Assembly: GCF_963974575.1 (NCBI RefSeq)
Contig: NZ_CAXBBQ010000003.1
Coordinates: 396,453-460,452 of the forward strand
Direction: 5' to 3'
DNA length: 64,000 nt
Origin: Sphingosinicella sp963974575
Lineage (GTDB): Bacteria; Pseudomonadota; Alphaproteobacteria; Sphingomonadales; Sphingomonadaceae
Below are positions 17,401 through 25,537 of this stretch, in pieces; within the stretch, counting starts at the first letter, position 1; each line of letters opens with the position of its first letter. A program made the position numbers and the translations under genes. The notes beneath the pieces were generated by a model. That model had not been told where the DNA came from and made no database searches. It saw nothing but the letters and a program-made list of their open reading frames with translations.

Positions 17401-19148
17401 ACGGGGTCGGATGCATCGAGCATCATTACGGCGGTCCGCCCGGCGCCTTGGGGCAGCCCCTCAAGGCGCGAGAGCAAATCGGCCAGCGCGTCTGCCGTTT
17501 CCAACGTGCCAGGCTGGGACAAGCCCAGCTCGATAAGCGGCTGATCAACGGCCGCGGCGAGTTGCTCCAACGCCGACGCGGCATTCGTCAGTACAGTGGC
17601 GAGGCGGGCGAGGTCCACCGGTTGCAGGTCGAGATTGCGGGCACCTTCGAACGGGTGGGGTGCCTCGACACCCTCCTTGATCAGAAGATCGCCATAGCGC
17701 TCGATAGCCACCACCAGGTCGGCTTCCTGGTCCCGCGTCAGCCCAAGCAACGGCTCTGCATCCATCGCTGGCGGTGCGGCCCCCATGCCGATGTAGCGAA
17801 CCTGGCGACTGAGTGCCGAGAATGCCGTCTCACCGGTGGAGCCGATCGGCTGATGCAGGGCTCTGGCGATGTCGTTAAGTCGGTCCCGCACGCTGGTGAG
17901 CGTGTGCGGCGGGTCAGGCATTCTCGGGATGGCCGAGGCTTGTGAAATCGTGCGGGCCAGCTCGCCCAGGACGATCTTCTTGTTTGCCGTGCGCGAATGG
18001 AGCTCGAGGCAGATATCCCGTAGGCCGACCTTGACCAGGCGATCGTGCACGACAGAGAGCGCTGCCATCTTCTCCGCTACGAACAGGACCCGTTTCCCGT
18101 CTTTCGCGGCGGCCGCCAGGATGTTCGTAATTGTCTGAGATTTGCCGGTTCCAGGTGGACCCTGAACCACGAGGTTGCGGCCTGAGCGAACTTCCTCGAT
18201 GACCTGGGCCTGAGAGGCATCCGCATCGACCACGTGGAAGATCCGTTCAGGTGGTAGCACGTCGTCGAGCCGGTCCTCGGACCCGAATAGAGGACGTTCG
18301 CTTTCGAAGCCCTCGTATAGCAGCCCTCGTGTCAGTGGATGGTTGGCCAAAGCCTCGTCCGGCCATGATTTAACATCAAGGTCGCGGTACATCAGCAGCT
18401 TTCTGAAGCTGAAGAACCCAAGTTGTATCGCGTCCCGATCGACCCGCCACCTGTCGCGGGAGGAGATCACCGCCTCGACACGCGCGAAATAGCTCGACGG
18501 ATCCCACTCCTCTTCGGCTTCGATTTCGGGAAGGACGATACCAAAGTCGTCCTTGAGTCTTTGCTGCAACGGGAGATTCGTCATGATGTCGTCGTCGCGC
18601 ATGCGCACATCGTAGGTGGAGGTGCGTGCGTTGCGGACGAGTTCAACGGGGAGCAATACCAATGGCGCTTCGCGCTCGATCCCGGAATTGCGGTCCTCGA
18701 ACCAGGTCAGGAAGCCGAGCGCCATATAAAGGATATTGACGCCACTCTCCTCCTCGGCCGTCTGCGCCTCTCGTGCGATCTTCAGCAGTTTCTTCTGCAG
18801 GGAGTCAGGCCCCAGCCGCGTTTCGAGCTGAACATCGGTGTATCGATCTGCGCCTGGGTCTTCCCCCGCCGAAGCGAGATGGACGGCATCCTCATCATCG
18901 GTCTTGTCCTGTCCGATCGCGAGGAACCGCATGGTCCGTGAACCAGACAGGATATCGTAAACGTCATCGGACCGCTCGTTGACGATGTTGATGACATTGC
19001 CGCGCGTATTCGCCCGATTGACGTGAACGAGACGATTTCGCGTGCCGGTCTCGACAAGTCGCCGACGTGTTTCGTCAAATAGTCTTGCGACCTCGGTTCG
19101 TCCTGATTTCCCGGACGCCGCTCCACCTGTCTGCACTGTAGCCATCAT
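14469..19148 (-). CDS. hhe: Hhe-type defence protein: DUF4011, SF1 helicase, Vsr-like nuclease, DUF3320
   Basis: This protein of about 1,559 residues combines an N-terminal DUF4011 region (ETGTRNRLVHVNRANTRGN near 35), a superfamily-1 helicase with Walker A VQGPPGTGKSQTITN near 333, Walker B LLVIDEASQVRPEDA near 955 followed by VVGDQKQLPPSSFF, and late motifs ENVQGDERDVILVSVGYG near 1155 and NVLFTRAR. Then comes a Vsr/MTES_1575-like nuclease (LAVECDGAAYHSALWARERD near 1300, WRFHRIWSTDW near 1335) and a DUF3320 tail. The architecture is that of the single-gene Hhe anti-phage system of Gao and colleagues (2020). ATG 19148 or 19145 is the start; the frame to 19157 begins with TTG. It lies 77 bases downstream of a PD-(D/E)XK-like gene on the same strand. 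Confidence 0.9.
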   Translation of the reverse strand: MMATVQTGGAASGKSGRTEVARLFDETRRRLVETGTRNRLVHVNRANTRGNVINIVNERSDDVYDILSGSRTMRFLAIGQDKTDDEDAVHLASAGEDPGADRYTDVQLETRLGPDSLQKKLLKIAREAQTAEEESGVNILYMALGFLTWFEDRNSGIEREAPLVLLPVELVRNARTSTYDVRMRDDDIMTNLPLQQRLKDDFGIVLPEIEAEEEWDPSSYFARVEAVISSRDRWRVDRDAIQLGFFSFRKLLMYRDLDVKSWPDEALANHPLTRGLLYEGFESERPLFGSEDRLDDVLPPERIFHVVDADASQAQVIEEVRSGRNLVVQGPPGTGKSQTITNILAAAAKDGKRVLFVAEKMAALSVVHDRLVKVGLRDICLELHSRTANKKIVLGELARTISQASAIPRMPDPPHTLTSVRDRLNDIARALHQPIGSTGETAFSALSRQVRYIGMGAAPPAMDAEPLLGLTRDQEADLVVAIERYGDLLIKEGVEAPHPFEGARNLDLQPVDLARLATVLTNAASALEQLAAAVDQPLIELGLSQPGTLETADALADLLSRLEGLPQGAGRTAVMMLDASDPVRLQQLLYAGAEWRSAYEAQVPTFTDAAFAHPVARLRGPLVAGCNSFFSRLGGAYRGASRELAGLLRGPLPKAAADRVALIDALAEVGSKRAIWEADQTYGASILGDDWRGERSDFSSLIAISMWCNNLSQASLAVAAVAATRVAGSGTATIMLRSLREALASAQPAFTAAAEFLDLDPAVFGIERFDQVEIRAIVLRLREMAAATDRYAGWVQLARMHRKMADAGLLELAERMRTGAIDGPAAAVELRFARAEKLWRQALDQSPVLRELPMEKRHELVTTFAELERKRLSDNVTDILASHLTQVPQGAQGEMGVIRSEIGKKMRHLAIRRLFERAGTAIQRIKPVLLMSPISVAQFLPPGALTFDLLVIDEASQVRPEDALGAIARAGQIVVVGDQKQLPPSSFFDRLAANDDADEDEPELLAGAAKVAAMESVLTLCEARGLGSRMLQWHYRSRDPSLIKVSNREFYEDGLILPPSPLQADPAFGLCFTQVAGVYDKGGKRDNRKEGEAIVARVAEHARKNPSMSLGIVTFSFAQRNLITELLELARRGDSILDGFMREGQAEDIFVKNIENVQGDERDVILVSVGYGPAVAGGRLTSMSFGPVNGEGGERRLNVLFTRARIRCEVFASFDPGDIDVSRTAGEGPRILKRFLEFAKTGQLDEYLPTGLGADTPFEEDVADVIRSLGFLADPQVGSAGFRIDIGVRHPDRPGTYVLAVECDGAAYHSALWARERDRLRQDVLEHLGWRFHRIWSTDWFYNRRAEIERLRHVLVAAKDAAEAGIKVNGANRARPVSIEPIEPQPIIAIPDIVERKMPAYQRAVFPVSSSQEPHEVSTATLAELVKRIVEAEGPIHIEEAARRIASCFGKEKAGSRIITATRAALVRARSQDSQLLSDGTFWFTHDQLEAPPVRDRSLENGATLKAANISMLEVKAALDIAREDNAGGDDADLIRTAARLLGFRRVGPDLQTRISDAL

Positions 19149-19225
19149 CAACCCCAAACCGCCCTATTGGCGGCTACCCGAATTACACCTCATGCCGTCC
19201 AAGCGCGCCCCTTACCAGAGCCGGA

Positions 19226-20593
19226 TCAGCCAGCCCGTTCAAGCGCCTCGCGCTCGACTTCGTCGCGCAGCGCTTCGGTGCTCACTGATGCCGGCTCAAG
19301 TTTCCCGTCGGCGATTTTTGGCGGCTTCGGTTGCCACGCCGTCAGCCGCTCGCCCACGTTGGCGTGGAATTGACTCGCCGACTTGATAAGCTCAGCTACG
19401 ATGATCTTTCTCTGGGCGAACTTCGCACCGAGGTCACGCACCATCAGCACCTCGAAGGAGGCCACCACCATGCCGGGGCGGTCTGCGGTAGCAATTTCCG
19501 GGTTGGCCGCGAGTACACTCAACGGGTACTGAGTGGCCTTGGCCCGGCCTGGCCAGAACAGTCGGACATGAAGGTCCTTCGCGTCGGTATCCGCGAGTTG
19601 CTTCAGCAGCCAGGACAGGCGCGCCTTTGTCGATTTCCGGTCGTCCGGCGCTCTGAGCCACATTGACAGGCTCACAACGCGTTTTCCGAAATCAGCACGA
19701 ACCTGCATTGGCGCGGCGGCATGGGGCACCATGATGTCCGCAACAAGCGATGTGTCCGCCGTTAAAGAGGTCAGCGCTTTCTTCAGGCGCAACGTTGGAT
19801 CGGTCGCCTCGGCTCGCATCATCAAGATGCGCACATGGCGGCCAACTTGCCGACTAAGAACCGTCGTTATGCGATCGAGCAGTTGATGCCAGGAGCCCAC
19901 GACATCCTGGCATTGCTGGTTCTTGGTGCTGATCACACCGCCGGCGGCAACACTTTCGCAAAGTTCGGACCATGCAGCCGGCATCTGGTCAAACTCTTTC
20001 ACTCCAGAGCTAGGGTGCAGCAGGAAGCGCTGAAGTTCGGATAGCAGGATGATCTGTTCCCGATCATCAACCTCGCCCGATTCCTGCAGTAAATGCGCCT
20101 GGGTGATCACGCTGCCCCAAGACCAGTGGAACAGGGCCACCTTGCTCGTCAATTTCGAACTAACGCTCAGCGGATGGTGCGTAGGTAAGGGCGTGAACTG
20201 GTTCGACAGCGTGATAACGGCGTCAATGCCGTTCAACTTTGCGAGGGTGAGATATGCTTCAATCTGCGCATTTGTGAGCTCGGCAGCACCAACCTTCGCC
20301 TCGACCAGCGCAGTCCACGTGGACTTGCCGGTATTCACGACGATCAGGCCGTCTGGTCGATGCTTGGCGTCGGCGGCACTCTTAGCCAGGACAACCTCGG
20401 TGAACGTATCGATACGGCCGCGTGTGCCGATCTTTTGTCCGAGCCCGCTAAGCAAGGCCCGGCCGAAGCCGCCGACGCTCTCGAGACAGGCGAGGAAAAT
20501 AGAGAGCGTCCGACCCTCTTTCGACGTTTCGGTCAATACAGGAAACAGCCGGGCCGGCTCTCCCGAGAGTACAAAATCCGGCATTTTCCCCAT
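19226..20593 (-). CDS. Hypothetical protein with PD-(D/E)XK-like N-terminal domain
   Basis: The 455-residue product has a nuclease-like core: KHRPDGLIVVNTGKS near residues 78-92, then TALVEAKVGAAELTNAQIEA near 94-113, placing Asp and E-x-K as in PD-(D/E)XK enzymes. The remainder is mixed alpha/beta and unrecognised. Start ATG 20593; a second ATG at 20584 is possible. It is the first gene of a likely two-gene unit with the Hhe protein 77 bases downstream, suggesting it contributes to the same defence function, perhaps as an accessory nuclease. Hhe was described as a single-gene system, so the pairing is unusual or coincidental. Confidence 0.7.
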   Translation of the reverse strand: MGKMPDFVLSGEPARLFPVLTETSKEGRTLSIFLACLESVGGFGRALLSGLGQKIGTRGRIDTFTEVVLAKSAADAKHRPDGLIVVNTGKSTWTALVEAKVGAAELTNAQIEAYLTLAKLNGIDAVITLSNQFTPLPTHHPLSVSSKLTSKVALFHWSWGSVITQAHLLQESGEVDDREQIILLSELQRFLLHPSSGVKEFDQMPAAWSELCESVAAGGVISTKNQQCQDVVGSWHQLLDRITTVLSRQVGRHVRILMMRAEATDPTLRLKKALTSLTADTSLVADIMVPHAAAPMQVRADFGKRVVSLSMWLRAPDDRKSTKARLSWLLKQLADTDAKDLHVRLFWPGRAKATQYPLSVLAANPEIATADRPGMVVASFEVLMVRDLGAKFAQRKIIVAELIKSASQFHANVGERLTAWQPKPPKIADGKLEPASVSTEALRDEVEREALERAG

Positions 20594-21171
20594 TATGACA
20601 CCCCCTTACTTCGGAGGCAAAGTTACACGCAATCGCTGCTTGAGCAAGACCTAGTATCGCACTATTCCATACCAAAGTATCCAAACGCCTCATTTGCAGC
20701 GAAGGCACTACATTCATTTGCGCAATATTTTGGGGAGACAGCATCTTGAGCTTCAATGAAGGGCCTTGGCAGAACCAGCCTCCAGCTGCCAATCCTTCGT
20801 TGTTAGCCTTCACCTCGTTAGTGTCGCTCCCCACGCGCCACCCTTGATACATCCAGCTTCGTGGACCGTGACGGCAGCCGCCGACATAGCGGTCGTTCCG
20901 AGGACCTGGCCGTGCCGTCGAAACCTGCCCTACGTTCAACGGCTACCGCTGACGGCAAGTGACCGGATGCTGACAGGCAGCAACGGGCGAAGTGTGAGGG
21001 ATTACTGCCCTTCAACAGCAATCACCGCGCAGTTCAGTGATAGCGAACCGCAAGCGCTTTTAGCTCACCTTGTTGCACTAGCCCTGACATCCACGCTCAA
21101 TTTCACGAATTTCCGAGGCTTGCTGCGCGGCTCATCTGGTCGTTGTTCAGCCGAGCTGCTAGTCCATAATC
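20594..21171. other. Intergenic region without recognised genes
   Basis: These 578 bases separate two divergent genes and should hold the promoters of both. No convincing gene was seen; open frames here lack start signals and typical codon use. It contains the 21-base sequence at 20917-20937 that recurs with one mismatch at 27184-27204. Confidence 0.6.
20917..20937 (+). repeat. 21-base dispersed repeat, copy 1
   Basis: This segment (core GTCGAAACCTGCCCTAC) matches 27184-27204 in 20 of 21 bases, in the same orientation. Both copies lie in gene-free DNA and together bracket the block containing the DUF6615-like gene through the patatin gene. Confidence 0.6.
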
Positions 21172-22062
21172 ATGACACATCCGCGCGCAGGCTTTCCTTT
21201 CGGCATCCACGATCTTGAAAGTGGCCTTTACGAATCAGCACATTGGATTTGGGACAGGCGCGCAACCGCGAAGCGAACGGGATTTCCGTTCGGCGAGGAG
21301 ACCGTAACCGAGACCATATTAATGGACCTCGGCAGCATTCTTTCGCACTCTGTGCACATCGTTCCTTTCAACAAAGTCGAAGAGGGCAAAGTCGGCGCAG
21401 ATTGGGAATGGTGCCTCTACGATCACGCAAACAACCGGTATCTTCGTTTCTTGGTGCAGGCGAAACTGCTCGATGATCAAGATCAGCTATATGCCCACGT
21501 CGATCGCTACATTGGCAATAGCGGGGTCCGGCAGATTGATCGGCTTGCGGACACGTCCAAGCGCCGCGGTGTGCCGGCCATATACGTGTTCTATAACCAC
21601 GTCACCGATTCCTCACGCGTTCCAACCGACACGTGTAAGTGCCACGCCTGCCTGCATTGCTGGGGTGCGAGCGTGGCCCCCTTGCCTGCTGTTCTTGCCC
21701 TCCTTCCTGATAAGAGTTTCGATACGTTGAGTGGTGTGTCGTTTCCTTGGCTATGCCTGCTTTGTGCAGGCCAGGGAGGCCGGCGATCGGAGGATACCAT
21801 TGATAACGCCATCGCCGGCCTCCAACGCCTGGATCAACTCTCGCGCGAGCGTCTTGGTGATCTCTATTTGGACATTCCTCGGCCGCCAGAGCAGCCTGAC
21901 CGCGAGCCGCCGGATTATCTTGCCTTCTTGTCGGATGCCAGCACTCGGAAGTTCGATGAATCATCCGACGCAACGCGTGAAAAACTTCGGGCTGCACACC
22001 CTGGCCTAGACGGTGTGGTACTTGTAGATGTTGCGGCGCCGCGTCCGGACTTTGAAGCCTAA
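21172..22062 (+). CDS. DUF6615-like protein, possible nuclease fold
   Basis: The 296-residue protein resembles the DUF6615 family: an early SAHWIWDRRATA, then FGEETVTETILMDLGSI, and KVGADWEWCLYD near residue 72 followed by LRFLVQAKLLDD near 92. The D-W-E ... Q-A-K spacing is reminiscent of a PD-(D/E)XK site with Gln in place of Glu. A middle cluster of Cys and His (CKCHACLHCWG near residue 152, CLLCAGQG near 195) could bind zinc. Function is unknown; its place between defence genes suggests a role in conflict with phage or plasmids. ATG 21172 is the first in-frame start. Confidence 0.6.
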   Translation: MTHPRAGFPFGIHDLESGLYESAHWIWDRRATAKRTGFPFGEETVTETILMDLGSILSHSVHIVPFNKVEEGKVGADWEWCLYDHANNRYLRFLVQAKLLDDQDQLYAHVDRYIGNSGVRQIDRLADTSKRRGVPAIYVFYNHVTDSSRVPTDTCKCHACLHCWGASVAPLPAVLALLPDKSFDTLSGVSFPWLCLLCAGQGGRRSEDTIDNAIAGLQRLDQLSRERLGDLYLDIPRPPEQPDREPPDYLAFLSDASTRKFDESSDATREKLRAAHPGLDGVVLVDVAAPRPDFEA

Positions 22063-22407
22063 CCGTCGTGGATGCCGCCTCTTGAATTGCGAAAACATGA
22101 TGGAGGGTGTGACGATTGCTTCTCTCACCTGGCGGCGATGTAGTGCGTTGCTGCCGGCTGACCGCGCCGACAAAGCTGCCGTAGCCGACGCAGCTCGAGA
22201 CCCTCAAAAGCGGCCGTCCGTTCACCCGCAGATGGTGAAGCCGCGCGTGCCGAGACTGCCGATTGGTCTGATGATCCGGCGGGCCGCTCGTAATGATCCC
22301 TAGCCTTGCGGTAGCGCAAAGAAGTACGAGAAAAAGCCACTTCGCGCTCGACGAACGCGGACGAAGGACGATATTCGCAGCGGCATCGTTCGCTGTTGGA
22401 GTAATTC
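22063..22407. other. Intergenic region without recognised genes
   Basis: 345 bases between two plus-strand genes. Short open frames are present on both strands, but none has a credible start or family match. It likely includes the promoter of the helical protein gene that starts at 22408. Confidence 0.5.
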
Positions 22408-23214
22408 ATGGCCGAAGAGTTTTCACCCGCAGTTCGTCTCCTCTCGGATCAGATGTCGATTCGGGTAGAAGTTCGCGAGAAGTTCAAGGCCGAGTTCCCT
22501 GAGCTTACGGATGCGCATCAGCTTGCCTTGAGCGCACTGGCGGCGGTCATCACCAGGCACGTGGCGAAAAAGATTGAGGCAGCTTCCCCCGATGTGGAGG
22601 GGCAGATCGCCCTCATTGCTCAGTTCCTGACTGGCGTCGACATTTGCGAGAGCGCGATTGCCGAAGGCCTATACTCTCAGGGAGCGGCACTTCTCAAGCA
22701 GGAGCTGGAGACGGTGGCGGCCATTGAGGAATATCGCGAAGGGCGCCGAGCCGACGGCAAGACACCGAGGATTGGCATCGGTGTTACGCAAGGACATGGC
22801 CCGGTTTACGGACGGCTCAACGAGATCAGTCACGTGTCGCGCCATGAAGTGGCGAAGGGCCTCGTGACAGGGCAGATCAGGGATCTCGTGGGCGCCAGTA
22901 TCGTCCCGATCTTCATCGCCGAACTCGCCGCCTTCCTCTATAGCCAGCATGTCCTCTACATCGGCCTCGTCGTGCAACACGCCGACCGGCTATTTACTGC
23001 GATCTACGGCGCTGGGCTCAATAACGAGGAGCGAGAACAAGTTTCGTTGGCGCAGTTTCTACTGTTGAAGAAGGGCTACATCGAGATTCCCGCTGATGCG
23101 CTCGGCCCGGGACCGGATCTGGTTCGCAGCATTATCGCCGAACGCGATCAGCCGGAGTACGAGGCGGCCTCCGCTCGACCAGCAACGCCCAAGCGGCCTG
23201 GAAGCGGAAGTTGA
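22408..23214 (+). CDS. Hypothetical all-helical protein
   Basis: The 268-residue product is predicted by eye to be almost entirely helical. The segment AIAEGLYSQGAALLKQELET near residues 85-104 recalls HEPN-like or DUF5677-type proteins, in which a conserved helix carries catalytic or structural polar residues, but the RxxxxH HEPN ribonuclease motif was not clearly found. A hydrophobic stretch SIVPIFIAELAAFLYSQHVL near residue 168-187 may be a buried or membrane helix. Start is ATG 22408. No neighbour is close enough to imply an operon. Function is unknown. Confidence 0.6.
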   Translation: MAEEFSPAVRLLSDQMSIRVEVREKFKAEFPELTDAHQLALSALAAVITRHVAKKIEAASPDVEGQIALIAQFLTGVDICESAIAEGLYSQGAALLKQELETVAAIEEYREGRRADGKTPRIGIGVTQGHGPVYGRLNEISHVSRHEVAKGLVTGQIRDLVGASIVPIFIAELAAFLYSQHVLYIGLVVQHADRLFTAIYGAGLNNEEREQVSLAQFLLLKKGYIEIPADALGPGPDLVRSIIAERDQPEYEAASARPATPKRPGSGS

Positions 23215-23460
23215 AGTGAGCTTCTTCGCAGTGGGCGCGAACCTCGGCCGCTTACGAAGGCCAAATTGTCGCCCGCAACCGTTGTTTATCATCGCGCTGA
23301 CATCGCTCCGCGTTCGCTATATTGCCGCGATCGGCCAATTCGCGCGGTGCAGAACGGCACTGCCGTTCCCGCCGACTAACCGGTCATTCGGCCACTCGAA
23401 ACGTATCCCTGAAGGCGTAACCCGGACAGCCATGTTGATCGGGATTTTTTCGCGGCTCCC

Positions 23461-24354
23461 TTAGCCGGGATCGAAGAGGTCCACCTGCAGTTGACGGGCC
23501 ACGCGGCGAATACCTGTCGCTAGGCTGTACCGGCTACCGCCACCTGTCACGAACTGTGCCCCATAAGTGTGTACACCGACGCCCAAGCCGGACTTCGTTC
23601 GCCACAGCATCCCGCTATGCCCAGGGAAACTTCCGGCGCCGGTCATTCGAATCAGCATATCGGTGCGGCGGCCAAGGATCACAGCCTCGACCGCGTCGAT
23701 CGCACCTTCGATCGGTGCACCGGCGCCGCGACCCACGACCGCCAGGCCCCGACGTGGCGGCGGCCCGATCGGCAGTGGCGGTGCGCTCCGCGCCTGGTCG
23801 ATCATCTCGCGATGGACTAGACCGGCGAAGCCGGCATCGACGAAACCGAAGTTTCCGGGAAGGCCGAAGCCCGGTGCCTCGACCGCGAACATCGTCTGGC
23901 CAACCTCGACATACTTATTCTGGGCTGCATCCCAAACTCCAATGGGGCTAATCGTATGGGGATCACCATCCTCGCCGCGGAGGCAATGCGCGCAACTGAC
24001 GATATGGAACATGCCCTCTGTGCGAGCGAAGGCCGTGACGACGCCCTTTGTGGCGAGATCGCTGATGAAATAGGGAGCCGCGCCGAACTCGAGCCGCAAT
24101 TCACCGATCTCGACGACATCCGTCGGTATGCGCTGGCCTCCATGCTCCACATAGGCCGGCACATGGCTGCTGGTCCGGAGATCGGTCAATGGCAACTTGC
24201 GATCGACAAATACCACCAAGGCTGCCGTATTGATGACATCGCCGCCACGACGCTTTACGCCAAGTCCGGTTCCAACGACATTCGGCAGACGGAGAAGCCG
24301 GTCGTGACGCGACTCGCGTGCGAAACGCAGCGTGCCGAGATTAGTCCTGCGCAC
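23461..24354 (-). CDS. Trypsin-like (S1-type) serine protease-like protein
   Basis: The 297-residue protein shows the chymotrypsin-fold catalytic order: His in VSCAHCL near residue 121, Asp in FVDAGFAGL near 173, and Ser in PGHSGMLW near 246, where the usual GDSGG is replaced by GHSG. No signal peptide is visible, so it may act in the cytoplasm, like the trypsin-like proteases found in bacterial defence gene clusters. Start is GTG 24354, which overlaps the end of the upstream lipoprotein gene by 14 bases, so the two are likely co-expressed. The substitution in the Ser motif leaves activity to be confirmed. Confidence 0.72.
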   Translation of the reverse strand: MRRTNLGTLRFARESRHDRLLRLPNVVGTGLGVKRRGGDVINTAALVVFVDRKLPLTDLRTSSHVPAYVEHGGQRIPTDVVEIGELRLEFGAAPYFISDLATKGVVTAFARTEGMFHIVSCAHCLRGEDGDPHTISPIGVWDAAQNKYVEVGQTMFAVEAPGFGLPGNFGFVDAGFAGLVHREMIDQARSAPPLPIGPPPRRGLAVVGRGAGAPIEGAIDAVEAVILGRRTDMLIRMTGAGSFPGHSGMLWRTKSGLGVGVHTYGAQFVTGGGSRYSLATGIRRVARQLQVDLFDPG

Positions 24355-25204
24355 CGCGATTGGTCAGCGTGCTCATCGGGACCGCACGCAGACTGGTACC
24401 ATTCTCATCCATGATGACCTCGTAGAGCGAAAGTGTCGGTGGCGCCTCCGGCTTTGGCTTCAGATCGGTTATTGTCACATCGAGCTTCGCTTCCGCCGCC
24501 CGGATACGCGCCCAGACCGGTTTCGCCGCCTCGCCCGGGTCCTCTGTGCCCGGCTTGATCGCCGTCAGGCGCTTCTTGATATCCTCGAGCGCCGCGATGA
24601 CCGCCTCAACGGTCGAGGCATTCGTCCCTGGCGCATCCAGCGCGGCAGCCGCATCGTCAAGCTGCGGCGGCAAACGCCGAAGCCCCGCAAGCTGGCTTGG
24701 ATTTAGGATCGAAGCCACTCCTCGTTCCTGCGCAATGGCAGTTAGGTCAGCACTTACCTCACGAAGGGCTTTTGCAACCGCCGGCAAGTCGGATGCCTCC
24801 TCCCTGATGTCGGCGGCCTCAGCGCGGGTCTTTGCGGCGGTTGCAAGCTGCCCTGGAATGCCGGCAAGCGCGGTGATTGCCTCGGTAATCTTTGGATCGG
24901 TCTCTTGGTTTGCGCTGACAAGGATGCCATTCGAGAAGGTCAGGCCAAGTTTCGACGAACCAAATCCGGCACTCATGACCGCGTAGCGCGGCTGACTTAG
25001 GTCGGGCAGATAAATAACTTGGACATCGTTGGGTTTGTCCTTTGCTCCTGTTCGGCTTACAAGAAGATAGGGTTTTGGTGGGTAATAAAGGATACCCGTC
25101 TTGCTAGACGGCGATAGGTCGGGCTTTGTATAGGTCTCAACATGCCCACACCCAGACAGCACAAGACCAATTAACAATGACAGTATGATTTTTGCCCTTC
25201 GCAT
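24341..25204 (-). CDS. Lipoprotein with long helical region
   Basis: The 287-residue protein starts at ATG 25204 (MRRAKIILSLL) with a signal peptide and lipobox LVLSGC, so Cys18 should be lipid-modified. The mature part begins with a beta-rich segment and continues with long Ala- and Glu-rich helices (about residues 95-240), likely extended or coiled-coil. No family was recognised. It is the first gene of a two-gene unit with the S1-like protease and is divergent from the patatin gene, which has membrane segments; these three may form one envelope-associated system, an inference from position. Confidence 0.7.
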   Translation of the reverse strand: MRRAKIILSLLIGLVLSGCGHVETYTKPDLSPSSKTGILYYPPKPYLLVSRTGAKDKPNDVQVIYLPDLSQPRYAVMSAGFGSSKLGLTFSNGILVSANQETDPKITEAITALAGIPGQLATAAKTRAEAADIREEASDLPAVAKALREVSADLTAIAQERGVASILNPSQLAGLRRLPPQLDDAAAALDAPGTNASTVEAVIAALEDIKKRLTAIKPGTEDPGEAAKPVWARIRAAEAKLDVTITDLKPKPEAPPTLSLYEVIMDENGTSLRAVPMSTLTNRGAQD

Positions 25205-25537
25205 ACGATCCCCCGTTCGCACCATAAAGAAGATGATCAACTATCGGAGAAAAGTGTCAAGCAACAAGTCGACATAGATAGAAACACGCTGGTTCATTTC
25301 GGAAAAATTTTCTGATGTCGCCGGAGCAATGAGAAACGAACGTTTGTAAGTTACTGAAAAGTAAGCGCTGCCGTCCGATGCATCGAGTTTTGGCTACGCA
25401 TGGCGCCCCCGATAATTTAATGTGTCGGCGTTACTGACACGCGATACCTTGGACACTGTCGGGTAAGATCGATCGGATGATTCGAAAAGCCATAGTGGGA
25501 TGCATCATGACGATTCTGACATTTAAGGCTGACGTAA
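25205..25537. other. Divergent promoter region between lipoprotein and patatin genes
   Basis: 333 bases of AT-richer DNA between divergent genes. No gene or strong repeat was found. It should hold both promoters; I could not assign clear -35/-10 boxes. Confidence 0.5.

Noticed and set aside
3024..20729. 13-base sequence TTTGCGCAATATT shared at 3024-3036 and 20717-20729, both near defence promoters
   Set aside because: Exact 13-base matches are expected many times by chance in a 64 kb window, so it is not evidence of a shared regulator.
22669..22980. Minus-strand open frame opposite the all-helical protein gene
   Set aside because: Rich in acidic residues from reversed codons, no start site, and the plus frame has a better start and composition.
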